From positions 368,465 through 432,464 of the forward strand of contig JAIVAN010000005.1 of the NCBI GenBank assembly GCA_020171895.1: a stretch of DNA of 64,000 nt, written 5' to 3'. Shown here piece by piece: positions 1-9,318 of the stretch. Numbering within the stretch: position 1 is the first letter of the stretch; each line of letters starts with the position of its first letter. Under the pieces are notes generated by a model. The model made no database searches. It saw only the letters and a program-made list of their open reading frames with translations, and was not told the origin of the DNA. The position numbers were made by a program, and so were the translations under genes. The DNA comes from Bacillus timonensis. Its GTDB lineage: Bacteria > Bacillota > Bacilli > Bacillales > Bacillaceae_L.

Positions 1-1
1 A

Positions 2-1172
<1,171 letters not shown>

Positions 1173-1218
1173 TAATGTATTTACTACTATATCACCTCTA
1201 GATTGGAGTGAATCATAA

Positions 1219-2616
1219 ATGGCAAAGAAAATGCCTGAAATCGGCGATTATAAGTATGGCTTTTCGGATAAAGATGTATCGATTTTCCGCTCAAAGCGTG
1301 GCTTAACAAAAGAAATCGTTGAAGAGATTTCTAGAATGAAAAGCGAACCACAATGGATGTTAGATTTCCGTCTTAAATCACTAGAACACTTTTACAATAT
1401 GCCAATGCCTCAATGGGGTGGCGATTTACAGAGTCTTAATTTCGACGAAATTACCTACTATGTAAAACCATCTGAAAAATCTCAACGCTCATGGGATGAG
1501 GTTCCTGAAGAAATTAAAGCAACGTTTGATAAACTAGGTATTCCTGAAGCAGAGCAAAAATATCTTGCAGGTGTTTCTGCACAATATGAATCAGAGGTAG
1601 TTTATCATAACATGAAAGAAGACCTTGAAGAGTTAGGAATTGTCTTCAAAGATACAGATACTGCATTAAAAGAAAATGAAGATATTTTCCGTGAACACTG
1701 GGGTAAAGTTATTCCACCAACAGATAATAAGTTCTCTGCTCTAAACTCAGCAGTTTGGTCGGGTGGATCATTCATTTATGTACCTCCTGGTGTAAAAGTA
1801 GATACTCCTCTACAAGCATATTTCCGTATTAACTCTGAAAATATGGGACAATTTGAGCGTACACTCATTATCGTTGATGAAGGTGCACATGTTCATTATG
1901 TAGAAGGTTGTACGGCCCCTGTATATACAACGAACTCACTTCACAGTGCGGTTGTAGAAATTATTATTAAAAAAGATGCTTATTGCCGTTACACGACGAT
2001 TCAAAACTGGGCAAATAACGTATTTAACCTAGTAACAAAGCGTGCGGTTTGTGAAGCTAATGCTACAATGGAATGGATTGATGGTAACATCGGTTCAAAA
2101 CTTACGATGAAATATCCTGCTGTCATCTTAAAAGGTGAAGGCGCACGAGGTATGACATTATCTATTGCAATTGCTGGTAAAGGTCAGCATCAGGATGCAG
2201 GAGCTAAGATGATTCACTTAGCACCTAATACTTCATCTACGATTGTTTCTAAATCTATTTCAAAGCATGGTGGTAAAGTAACTTATCGCGGTATCGTTCA
2301 TTTTGGACGAAAAGCAGATGGTGCTCGTGCGAATATCGAATGTGATACGTTAATCATGGATAATCAATCAACTTCTGATACGATTCCATATAACGAGATT
2401 TTCAATGATAATATTTCATTGGAGCATGAAGCGAAGGTTTCTAAAGTTTCTGAAGAGCAACTGTTCTATTTAATGAGCCGTGGTATTTCAGAGCAAGAAG
2501 CGACTGAGATGATTGTAATGGGCTTTATTGAGCCATTTACAAAAGAGCTTCCGATGGAGTACGCTGTTGAGATGAACCGACTAATCAAGTTTGAAATGGA
2601 AGGTTCGATTGGATAA
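1219..2616 (+). CDS. sufB: Fe-S cluster scaffold protein SufB
   Basis: 465 residues, the normal family length. SufB forms the SufBCD scaffold on which Fe-S clusters are built and from which they are passed to apoproteins in the cytosol. The C-terminal half is the conserved beta-helix core, including [32 protein letters not shown] and the C-terminal [18 protein letters not shown] segment. It is the last gene of the suf operon and is followed by a strong terminator at 2628-2667. The start ATG has GGAGTGA upstream at 1205-1211. Confidence 0.97.
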   Translation: MAKKMPEIGDYKYGFSDKDVSIFRSKRGLTKEIVEEISRMKSEPQWMLDFRLKSLEHFYNMPMPQWGGDLQSLNFDEITYYVKPSEKSQRSWDEVPEEIKATFDKLGIPEAEQKYLAGVSAQYESEVVYHNMKEDLEELGIVFKDTDTALKENEDIFREHWGKVIPPTDNKFSALNSAVWSGGSFIYVPPGVKVDTPLQAYFRINSENMGQFERTLIIVDEGAHVHYVEGCTAPVYTTNSLHSAVVEIIIKKDAYCRYTTIQNWANNVFNLVTKRAVCEANATMEWIDGNIGSKLTMKYPAVILKGEGARGMTLSIAIAGKGQHQDAGAKMIHLAPNTSSTIVSKSISKHGGKVTYRGIVHFGRKADGARANIECDTLIMDNQSTSDTIPYNEIFNDNISLEHEAKVSKVSEEQLFYLMSRGISEQEATEMIVMGFIEPFTKELPMEYAVEMNRLIKFEMEGSIG

Positions 2617-2627
2617 TACTAAATATC

Positions 2628-2667
2628 AACAACTCGTTTGAGACTTACTCAGGCGGGTTGTTTTTTT
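2628..2667 (+). terminator. Rho-independent terminator of the suf operon
   Basis: A 13-bp stem (2628-2640 with 2650-2662, several G-U pairs) is followed by a run of seven T. It starts 11 bases after the sufB stop. Confidence 0.85.
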
Positions 2668-2675
2668 ACATAAGC

Positions 2676-2935
2676 TACCCTGAGAATACAATTCGTTACA
2701 ATCAACATGGGGTGTTAACCTACGTTGCAGGACTCTCGCTTTCCACGGGGCGCCACTTGAGCCTCCTCGGCCTTTGGCCTGTGGGGTCTCAAGCCCGGCG
2801 CATTTCCCGTAGGAGTCTCGGTCCTTCCACTACGGTTAACACGAAGAATTACTAATGGCCAACATTCTATCAAAGTAAAAATTCAGTTCACATTTTCATC
2901 CTTCATGGTGCAAAGTCACAAATTGCATAGTAGTC
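2676..2935 (+). repeat. Palindromic intergenic repeat, copy A (full)
   Basis: The unit begins with TACCCTGA and an AATAC box. Its core is bounded by inverted GTGTTAAC and GTTAACAC ends and contains a GC-rich imperfect palindrome (CTCGCTTTCC, GAGCCTCCTCGGC, GTGGGGTCTC, GGAGTCTCGGTCC). An AT-rich tail ends in ATTGCAT. 260 bp, directly followed by copy B. The family has no open reading frame conserved between copies. Confidence 0.9.
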
Positions 2936-3195
2936 TACCCTGAAAATACAGTTTTTTACCCTCAACATGGGGTGTTAATCTGCGTTGCAGGAACCTCGCT
3001 TTCCGCAGGGCGCTTCTTGAGCCTCCTCGGCGTTTACGCCTGTGGGGTCTCAAGCCTAGCGCATCTCCTGCTGGAGTCTCGGTCCTTCCACTCCGATTAA
3101 CACGGAAAAAATACTAATATCCAACATTCTAAGATCCAAGAAAAAATCGCATATTTTCATTTACCATGGTGCAATTCTCACATTGCATGGAAGTC
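2936..3195 (+). repeat. Palindromic intergenic repeat, copy B (full)
   Basis: 260 bp, head-to-tail with copy A. It carries the GCGTTTACGCCTG loop variant, shared with copies L and N, which marks a subfamily. Core arms end in GTGTTAATC and GATTAACAC, a compensatory C/G to T/A change on both arms. Confidence 0.9.
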
Positions 3196-3270
3196 TACCC
3201 TGAATATACGACACTCTACATGGGGTGTAAACCTTCGTTGCAGATACCCAGATTTTTCTCGGTGCTTTTT
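3196..3270 (+). repeat. Palindromic repeat, 3'-truncated copy C
   Basis: TACCCTGAATATACGA and the first core arm (GGGGTGTAAACC, CGTTGCAG) are present. The similarity then decays and stops within about 75 bases, just before yunF. It is the third unit of the A-B-C tandem. Confidence 0.75.
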
Positions 3271-3301
3271 TAAAATAAAGTATAGATGTGAGGTGATTTC
3301 G

Positions 3302-4150
3302 TTGATATATGTTGGAGTGACTGGTTGGGGGGATCATGATAGCTTGTATACGGCTGGCATATCTTCTGTTGATAAATTGAAGGAATATGGTGGTCATTTT
3401 CCGATAGTGGAAGTGGATTCGTCCTTCTATGCGATACAACCGAAAAGGAATGTAGAAAGATGGGTGAAGGATACACCAACATCCTTTCAATTTATTGTTA
3501 AAGCTTATCAAGGGATGACAAGGCATTTACGTGGGGAAATTCCTTTTGAGACAAATGAGTCGATGTTTTCAGCTTTTATACAGTCTCTGCAACCTTATAT
3601 TGAGACTAATAAATTAGCGATGGTTCTCTTCCAATTTCCACCATGGTATGATTGTAAACGTGAGAATGTTGATTACATCCGTTGGTGTAGAGAGAAGATG
3701 GGAGATATTCCTGTCGCCCTCGAATTTCGAAATCGAACATGGTTTTCAGAAAAATACTACGATCGAACGATTCAATTTATGGAAAATGAAAACTGGATAC
3801 ATAGTATATGTGATGAACCGCAAGCAGGAGTGGGATCGATTCCGACAGTATTAGTCCCAACAAATCTTGAAAAGACGCTGATTAGATTTCATGGAAGAAA
3901 TGTACATGGATGGAGGAAACCGGCTGAAGGTAACTGGAGAGATGTTCGTTACTTATATCGCTACAATGAATTAGAACTGAATGAGTGGGTGAAGCATATA
4001 AGAGAACTTCAACGTTCATCTAAAGATCTTTATGTGCTTTTTAATAACAATTCAGCAGGAGACGCATCTGATAATGCCAAGCAGATGATTGATCTTTTGG
4101 GCATTGAGTATGATGGACTAGCACCAAGGCAATTAGATTTTTTTAGTTAG
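3302..4150 (+). CDS. yunF: DUF72 family protein YunF
   Basis: 282 residues from a TTG start; AGGTGA at 3291-3296 sits 5 bases ahead, while the GTG at 3293 lies inside that site. DUF72 proteins have a TIM-barrel-like fold and no established reaction. Family hallmarks seen are the N-terminal YVGVTGWGDHDSLY, VEVDSSFYAIQ, the middle MVLFQFPPW and VALEFRNRTWF, and the C-terminal YVLFNNNSAGDASDNA. It begins the yunF-E-D-C run and has no obvious terminator after it. The name rests on family plus matching B. subtilis gene order. Confidence 0.9.
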   Translation: MIYVGVTGWGDHDSLYTAGISSVDKLKEYGGHFPIVEVDSSFYAIQPKRNVERWVKDTPTSFQFIVKAYQGMTRHLRGEIPFETNESMFSAFIQSLQPYIETNKLAMVLFQFPPWYDCKRENVDYIRWCREKMGDIPVALEFRNRTWFSEKYYDRTIQFMENENWIHSICDEPQAGVGSIPTVLVPTNLEKTLIRFHGRNVHGWRKPAEGNWRDVRYLYRYNELELNEWVKHIRELQRSSKDLYVLFNNNSAGDASDNAKQMIDLLGIEYDGLAPRQLDFFS

Positions 4151-4265
4151 ATAGTGTTCGTTTTTAGTGAAGAGTATTACTTTCCACTTATTCTAAAACG
4201 GAAGCGCTATGTAACAAACATGCTTTCATTTCTCTTATCCCTAATGAAAAGAGGTTTTTTAATAA

Positions 4266-5090
4266 ATGGAATGGTTAATATTACTTATGATTGGCCTGGT
4301 AGCTGGGACACTTGGAAGTTTAGTTGGCTTAGGTGGTGGAATTATAACAGTTCCTGCCCTTATTCTTCTAGCTTCAATTTTTCCTGCTTTCAAAGACTTA
4401 ACTCCCCAAGTGGCTGTAGGCACTTCCTTAATAGTGATTATATTTACTGGTTTATCATCTACCCTAGCATACATGAAACAAAGAACAGTTGATTATAATA
4501 GCGGACTTATTTTTTTTATTGGAAGTGGACCAGGTGGTATTTTAGGAGCATGGTTAAATAAATTTCTAGATGTAGCAACCTTCCAGCTATATTTCGGCTT
4601 GTTTATCATTTTTATTTCTATCCTGTTAATGATTAGAGGAAAGCTAAAGCCGATTAGAGAATATAAACCAAGTAAGTGGGTTTTAGTAAAAAGCTACCAG
4701 GATAGGGATGGGAAAGAAAAAACATATCAATTCCATTTTGTTACTGCATTTGTGATTTCATTTGTTGTTGGAATGCTATCAGGACTATTTGGTATTGGTG
4801 GTGGATCGTTAATGGTTCCTGCCATGATATTATTATTTTTATTTCCACCCCACATTGCTGTTGCAACTTCTATGTTTATGATTTTTTTATCATCAATGAC
4901 TAGTTCATTAACACATATTTTATTAGGAAATATCAATTGGTTATTTGCTTTTATTTTAGTACCTGGTGCTTGGTTTGGAGCCACACTAGGGGCTTATATC
5001 AATAAAAGGTTAAACAGTACAATCATTGTCTCGCTTTTGCGAATCATTTTGATCATTATAGGGATAAGGCTAATTATTCAAGGGTTATAA
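4266..5090 (+). CDS. yunE: TauE/SafE family membrane permease YunE
   Basis: 274 residues, about eight hydrophobic segments. TauE/SafE (DUF81) proteins are anion or sulfur-compound exporters, but the substrate of YunE is unknown. The two internal repeats each open with a Gly-rich motif: TLGSLVGLGGGIITVP near residue 15 and LSGLFGIGGGSLMVP near residue 172. A hydrophilic loop (about residues 126-152, rich in K, R, D) separates the halves. AAAGAGG at 4248-4254 precedes the ATG. It lies between yunF and yunD on the same strand, probably co-transcribed. Confidence 0.9.
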   Translation: MEWLILLMIGLVAGTLGSLVGLGGGIITVPALILLASIFPAFKDLTPQVAVGTSLIVIIFTGLSSTLAYMKQRTVDYNSGLIFFIGSGPGGILGAWLNKFLDVATFQLYFGLFIIFISILLMIRGKLKPIREYKPSKWVLVKSYQDRDGKEKTYQFHFVTAFVISFVVGMLSGLFGIGGGSLMVPAMILLFLFPPHIAVATSMFMIFLSSMTSSLTHILLGNINWLFAFILVPGAWFGATLGAYINKRLNSTIIVSLLRIILIIIGIRLIIQGL

Positions 5091-5124
5091 TATCCCATTT
5101 TTTCTTCGATAGGGGTTGGACAGT

Positions 5125-6510
5125 TTGAAAAGGACTCTACATATATACCATACGAATGATTTACATAGTCATTTTGAAAATTGGCCTAAAGTCGTACAAT
5201 ACCTTAAAGTTCAACAACGTCTTCACAAAGATTGCGGAGAAGAGGTATTATTGTTTGATATTGGAGATCATTTGGATCGATCAAATCCTGTTACTGAGGC
5301 ATCGGCAGGGAAAGCAAATAGCTACCTTCTTAGTCAGTTAGACTATGCCAATATTACAATTGGTAATAATGAAGGGATTACACTTTCGCATGAAGACTTA
5401 GACGCGTTATATCAAGATAGTAATCTTCAAGTGGTACTTGCTAATTTACATATGAAAGATAATCAACCTCCAGCTTGGCTTAAGCCTTACGACATTCATC
5501 AGTTAAAGGATGGAACTTATATTGGCGTAATTGGATTAACTGCTCCGTATACGAAGCTTTATGAGCTATTAGGTTGGAACGTTTTGGATCCCTTTGAACG
5601 CTTATCGGAATTGTTAAAAGAAGTAAAATCTCAAGTGAGCTTTCTCATCGTCTTGTCACACTTAGGAATAAATGAGGATGAAAGACTTGCACGAGAATTT
5701 CCTGAAATCGACTTGATATTAGGTGGTCATACGCATCATATTTTAAGTGAAGGTCTTATGATTGGGAAAACATTACTTTGTGGAGCAGGAAAATTTGGTC
5801 AATATGTTGGACATGTAGAAATAGAGATTGACTCATTGTCTGGAAACATAAATAAAAGTGCATCTGTCCATTCTGTATTGGAAATGGAAGATGATAAAGA
5901 AACACAGCTAGTATTAAAAAGTCTAGAGTCTGAGAGTAATGAAAAATTAAAAGAGGCCGTCACCTATTTAAGTGAAGATTTACTTACTGAATGGTTTAAG
6001 AAATCATCTTTTCCTAACCTGTTAGCTACGGCATTGAAAGAATGGTGCAACAGTGAGCTGTCGATGGTAAACTCAGGTGTATTATTAGATTCACTATACA
6101 AAGGAGAAGTAACGAAGGGTGACTTGCATCGAATTTGCCCACATCCTATTAATCCTTGTAAAGTTTTGTTAAAAGGTGATGTGTTAAAGGAAATAATCTT
6201 ACAGGCATCCACTCCTAAGATGGAGAAACTGGAGATTGTAGGCTTAGGATTTAGAGGCAAAGTCATGGGGAAAATGGTGTATGATGGAGTGACACTTGAT
6301 AAACATGTATTATCAGATGGCCAAAAACACATACGTAACATTTGGATTAATGGTGAAATAATTAAGCCTGATAGAATATACGAAGTTGCTACATTAGACA
6401 TGTTTACCTTTGGACATATTTTCCCAGAGATTGCGCATGCAAATGAGAAGCATTATTTTATGCCTGAGCTACTAAGAGATCTTTTAGCCTGGAAATTACA
6501 AAATCGTTAA
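5125..6510 (+). CDS. yunD: Metallophosphoesterase / 5'-nucleotidase-like protein YunD
   Basis: 461 residues from a TTG 9 bases after AGGGG at 5111-5115; an in-frame TTG at 5116 abuts that site. The N-terminal calcineurin-like domain shows the metal motifs HTNDLHSHF, DIGDHLDRS, IGNNE (usually GNHE, so His is replaced by Asn), VLSHLG and GGHTHH. The C-terminal 5'-nucleotidase domain has MVNSGVLL. There is no signal peptide, so it should be cytosolic, unlike typical secreted UshA enzymes. The physiological substrate is not known. Confidence 0.9.
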   Translation: MKRTLHIYHTNDLHSHFENWPKVVQYLKVQQRLHKDCGEEVLLFDIGDHLDRSNPVTEASAGKANSYLLSQLDYANITIGNNEGITLSHEDLDALYQDSNLQVVLANLHMKDNQPPAWLKPYDIHQLKDGTYIGVIGLTAPYTKLYELLGWNVLDPFERLSELLKEVKSQVSFLIVLSHLGINEDERLAREFPEIDLILGGHTHHILSEGLMIGKTLLCGAGKFGQYVGHVEIEIDSLSGNINKSASVHSVLEMEDDKETQLVLKSLESESNEKLKEAVTYLSEDLLTEWFKKSSFPNLLATALKEWCNSELSMVNSGVLLDSLYKGEVTKGDLHRICPHPINPCKVLLKGDVLKEIILQASTPKMEKLEIVGLGFRGKVMGKMVYDGVTLDKHVLSDGQKHIRNIWINGEIIKPDRIYEVATLDMFTFGHIFPEIAHANEKHYFMPELLRDLLAWKLQNR

Positions 6511-6590
6511 GAATGCTTTTCATGCTAAATTTCATACACGAATTTCCATTGCTTTCATAAAGTGATTACAGGAAAGGAGTGTGTGGGGAA

Positions 6591-6893
6591 ATGGTTAATA
6601 TGACACCAATTGTGATAGAAAATCACCAGTTCACAGCTATTACTGTCAAACTTCCAAAAACGAATTTTATGGCTGTTACCAATGAAAATGGCTATATTAT
6701 GTGCGGTGCACTTGATGTAGCGTTATTAAATGAAAAGCTAAAGGACCGCGGCATTATTGCTGCAAGAGCTGTAGGTGTGCGAACAATTGAACAATTACTC
6801 GATGCTCCTCTTGAATCTGTCACGATTCAAGCAGAAGCAATTGGGATTAAGGTTGGAATGAAAGGCAAAGATGCCCTTTTAAAAATGATATAA
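6591..6893 (+). CDS. yunC: DUF1805 protein YunC
   Basis: 100 residues. AAAGGAG at 6573-6579 supports ATG 6591; the GTG at 6579 overlaps the ribosome binding site. The protein matches the YunC pattern MVNMTPIVIE, YIMCGALDVALLNEKL and RAVGVRTIEQLLDAPL. The family is small, cytosolic and of unknown function. It ends the yunF-E-D-C run. Confidence 0.92.
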   Translation: MVNMTPIVIENHQFTAITVKLPKTNFMAVTNENGYIMCGALDVALLNEKLKDRGIIAARAVGVRTIEQLLDAPLESVTIQAEAIGIKVGMKGKDALLKMI

Positions 6894-6906
6894 TGATAGA
6901 AAGTTC

Positions 6907-6940
6907 CTGATAAACACGAAATAAGTCTTGTTTATCAGGC
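6907..6940. other. Perfect 11-bp inverted repeat after yunC
   Basis: CCTGATAAACA (6907-6917) pairs with TGTTTATCAGG (6930-6940), 13 bases after the yunC stop. No T-run follows, so it is a weak terminator at best; it could be an mRNA-stabilising hairpin or an operator for the HD-GYP gene that starts 47 bases later. Confidence 0.6.
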
Positions 6941-6987
6941 TACTTCTATTACATAATAGTAATAGACGATGAATAAAGGAGTTTAAC

Positions 6988-8103
6988 ATGATATTAGTAG
7001 CTACAGACTCTTTAAAGGAAGGTACAAAGCTAGCAAAGCCCGTCATTAGTGAACATGGAAAGGTTCTAATCGCTAATGGTGTTCCTATTACTACGCGTAT
7101 GATATCGCGCTTGTTAGAGCTGGGTATTACATATGTTTATATGGAAGACGAAAGAACGAAGGATATTGTAGCAAAGCACGCCATTTCCGAAAAGTTAAGA
7201 AAAGAGGCTATCCATACAATTGAATCAATTCTTTCTGATATTCAAAAGGAAATGGATCTTTCTAAGTCTTTTATACTAGAAAAAACAACTAAAGGATTGT
7301 TAAAACTCATTCGAAGTATTCTAAATGAAACTAGAAACAATCGAGATTTAATTACCTTGTTATCTGACGTGTATTCCTATGACAATTACATATTTACACA
7401 TTCCCTTAATGTGACATTATATACTGTAGCAATTGGGTTGGAATTAAAGCTAACAGATAAGCAGCTCGAAACACTCGCGTTAGGTGCAATCCTTCATGAT
7501 GTAGGAAAGATGGCTGTTCCTTTAGATGTACTATTAAAACCTGGAAAGCTTACAAATGATGAATTTGATTCAATCAAACAGCATACTGAGGTAGGATTTG
7601 AAATACTACGTAATGTATCCAGTATTCCTTTAGTAGCTGCTCATTGTGCGTATCAACACCATGAGAGATTGGATGGATCTGGCTATCCGAGAGGAATTAA
7701 AGGGAACGACATTCATTATTTTGCCAAAATAATTGCCGTTTCAGATGTATTTGATGCAGTCACTTCAAACAGGGTGTACCGAAAAGCGCTACTTCCACAT
7801 GAGGGTCTAGAAATTCTCTATTATGGTGTTGGAAAGTTGTTTGACTCTTCTATTGTAGAAGCGTTTCGACGATCGGTTGTAATTTATCCAGTAGGTTTAA
7901 CGGTTTATTTAAGTGATGGAAGGAAAGGAATTGTTTCTCAGCAAAATAAGGGGCTAAGTGAACGACCTATAGTCCGCATATTAGAGGAACAAGGGAAAAA
8001 GATTGAAAGTACGTATGAAGTAGACTTGAAGAAGGATCTTCATATTGTTATTACTGGTTGTGACACAACGTTGATTCATGCAGAGAAAAAAGTAAGTGGA
8101 TAA
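6988..8103 (+). CDS. HD-GYP domain cyclic-di-GMP phosphodiesterase
   Basis: 371 residues. The HD-GYP domain (about 130-310) has the metal-binding H170-D171 in LHDVGK and the signature HHERLDGSGYP around residues 224-233, so the domain looks catalytically intact; such enzymes hydrolyse cyclic di-GMP to pGpG or GMP. The N-terminal about 110 residues (ISEHGKVLIANGVPIT and following) are the sensory region common in Bacillus HD-GYP proteins. No membrane segments. AAAGGAG lies before the ATG. It is inserted between yunC and yunB, and the EAL protein at 17981 would act on the same messenger. Confidence 0.88.
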   Translation: MILVATDSLKEGTKLAKPVISEHGKVLIANGVPITTRMISRLLELGITYVYMEDERTKDIVAKHAISEKLRKEAIHTIESILSDIQKEMDLSKSFILEKTTKGLLKLIRSILNETRNNRDLITLLSDVYSYDNYIFTHSLNVTLYTVAIGLELKLTDKQLETLALGAILHDVGKMAVPLDVLLKPGKLTNDEFDSIKQHTEVGFEILRNVSSIPLVAAHCAYQHHERLDGSGYPRGIKGNDIHYFAKIIAVSDVFDAVTSNRVYRKALLPHEGLEILYYGVGKLFDSSIVEAFRRSVVIYPVGLTVYLSDGRKGIVSQQNKGLSERPIVRILEEQGKKIESTYEVDLKKDLHIVITGCDTTLIHAEKKVSG

Positions 8104-8127
8104 AAAAATCCTTAAAAAGAATCGTAC

Positions 8128-8175
8128 ATCCTCCCTTTCAAGCATAAATATAGCTTGTAAAGGGGGGATTTTATT
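8128..8175 (+). terminator. Terminator-like hairpin that contains the yunB ribosome binding site
   Basis: CATCCTCCCTTT with AAGC (about 8128-8142) pairs with GCTTG-AAAGGGGGG (about 8152-8167), followed by ATTTTATTTT. It looks like the terminator of the HD-GYP gene, but its 3' arm is the AGGGGGG used by yunB at 8161-8167. Confidence 0.7.
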
Positions 8176-8934
8176 TTGGGAAAATATCGAGGGCGTATGC
8201 CCCGAGGGGGACCCTTGCCTTTTCGCTATGTATTTTTACTGACATTTGTTTTCTTTATCTTTTCAACAGCTGCAGGGCTATGGATCATAAATAAAGGAAT
8301 AGAACCTACATTGATGCGCTATGCAGAAAATGAAACAAAGCGAATAGCAACCTTAGTGATAAAAAATGCAATTACAAAGCAAATAAACGAGGATGAGCTA
8401 AATCAAGAGGAGCTTGTCATCATTGAAAAGGATGCAAACGGTAAAATCACATCTGCTGGCTTCAATACAAGCGTTATTCAACGGGTTCTTGCAAAAACAA
8501 CAAATAATGTAGAGAGATATTTGAAATTTGTAAATGAAGGTAATATTGATGCTCTTGAACTACCAGATGTTGAAATTGAGAAAGATGAAAAAACAAAAAG
8601 AGAAGGGTTTTTTTACGAAATTCCGCTTGGGCAAGCAACGAACAATGCCTTGCTAGGTAACTTAGGTCCCAGAGTGCCAGTCCGATTCTTCGTAATTGGA
8701 GATGTTATGAGTGATGTTAAAACAGAAGTAGAGCCGTTCGGAATTAATAATGCTCTATATAAAATCTCGATTCATCTCGAAGTCTCTGTTCAAGTTATTA
8801 TACCTTTTTCAACAAAGGAGATTGTTGTACCGACGAATATTCCGATTGTACTACGATCTATAAACGGAGATGTTCCACAGTATTATAATAATGGAGGAGA
8901 TGATTCACCTGCACTTGAATTACCTGGAAATTAA
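8176..8934 (+). CDS. yunB: Sporulation protein YunB
   Basis: 252 residues from TTG, 8 bases after AGGGGGG. One membrane segment near the N-terminus (YVFLLTFVFFIFSTAAGLWI), then an extracytoplasmic domain with the family segments ATLVIKNAI, GFFYEIPLGQATNNALLGNLGPRVPVRF and ISIHLEVSVQVIIPF. In B. subtilis YunB is made in the mother cell and is needed for proper spore formation. The ribosome binding site lies in the arm of a terminator-like hairpin, so translation may depend on where the transcript begins. Confidence 0.9.
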   Translation: MGKYRGRMPRGGPLPFRYVFLLTFVFFIFSTAAGLWIINKGIEPTLMRYAENETKRIATLVIKNAITKQINEDELNQEELVIIEKDANGKITSAGFNTSVIQRVLAKTTNNVERYLKFVNEGNIDALELPDVEIEKDEKTKREGFFYEIPLGQATNNALLGNLGPRVPVRFFVIGDVMSDVKTEVEPFGINNALYKISIHLEVSVQVIIPFSTKEIVVPTNIPIVLRSINGDVPQYYNNGGDDSPALELPGN

Positions 8935-8941
8935 TTCATTA

Positions 8942-8970
8942 TTGATTTTTAGTTATATCATTACTATAAT
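8942..8970 (+). promoter_or_regulatory. Sigma-A type promoter of the lysine-riboswitch transcript
   Basis: TTGATT at 8942-8947, a 17-base spacer and a perfect TATAAT at 8965-8970, about 40 bases before the riboswitch aptamer. Confidence 0.75.
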
Positions 8971-9004
8971 GGTATAGTGTTAATTTATAATTTCATATAA
9001 CCTT

Positions 9005-9205
9005 ATCTCAATCGATGAGGTAGAGGAGCGATAAAAAAGAGTAAGCTATGTGAGGATGACAACAGTGATCATAGCTGAAAGGTTTTTTCGCCGAAGTAAA
9101 AATAAACCGTCATGTTTATTTTTGCTGGGGTTGCCCTGAATAAGGGTAACACTGTCACTATGAAGAACGATCTTTATAGTGGAGGGCTACTGATTGATGG
9201 AGGAT
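9005..9205 (+). promoter_or_regulatory. Lysine riboswitch (L-box) aptamer
   Basis: The conserved landmarks of the lysine aptamer appear in order: GAGGTAGAGGAGCG at 9017-9030, AGAGTAAG, CTGAAAGG, GCCGAAG at 9090-9096, TTGCTGGGG, GTCACT and GGAGGGCTAC at 9181-9190. The length of about 200 bases is right for this class. It binds lysine and controls the downstream transporter gene. Confidence 0.93.
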
Positions 9206-9218
9206 AACATAACATTAC

Positions 9219-9262
9219 AAAGAGTAATGATAGTTATTTTCTATCCTTACTCTTTTTTTATT
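9219..9262 (+). terminator. Riboswitch-controlled terminator
   Basis: A 15-bp stem with one mismatch (9219-9233 with 9241-9255) is followed by a run of T. Its position directly after the aptamer and 57 bases before the ATG fits transcriptional attenuation by lysine. Confidence 0.9.
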
Positions 9263-9318
9263 TGTTTTTTATCTCTTCATGAAACATGGCCTAGTCAATA
9301 CAACTAGGAGGAAACAAA

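Noticed and set aside
2658..2855. 65-codon frame across repeat copy A
   Set aside because: It lies entirely in the terminator tail and repeat DNA, has no ribosome binding site, and the frame is not kept in other copies.
8128..8160. Sigma-E or sigma-K promoter for yunB (CATAAATATA in the hairpin loop)
   Set aside because: It resembles a -10 but no matching -35 lies at the right distance, so I could not call it.
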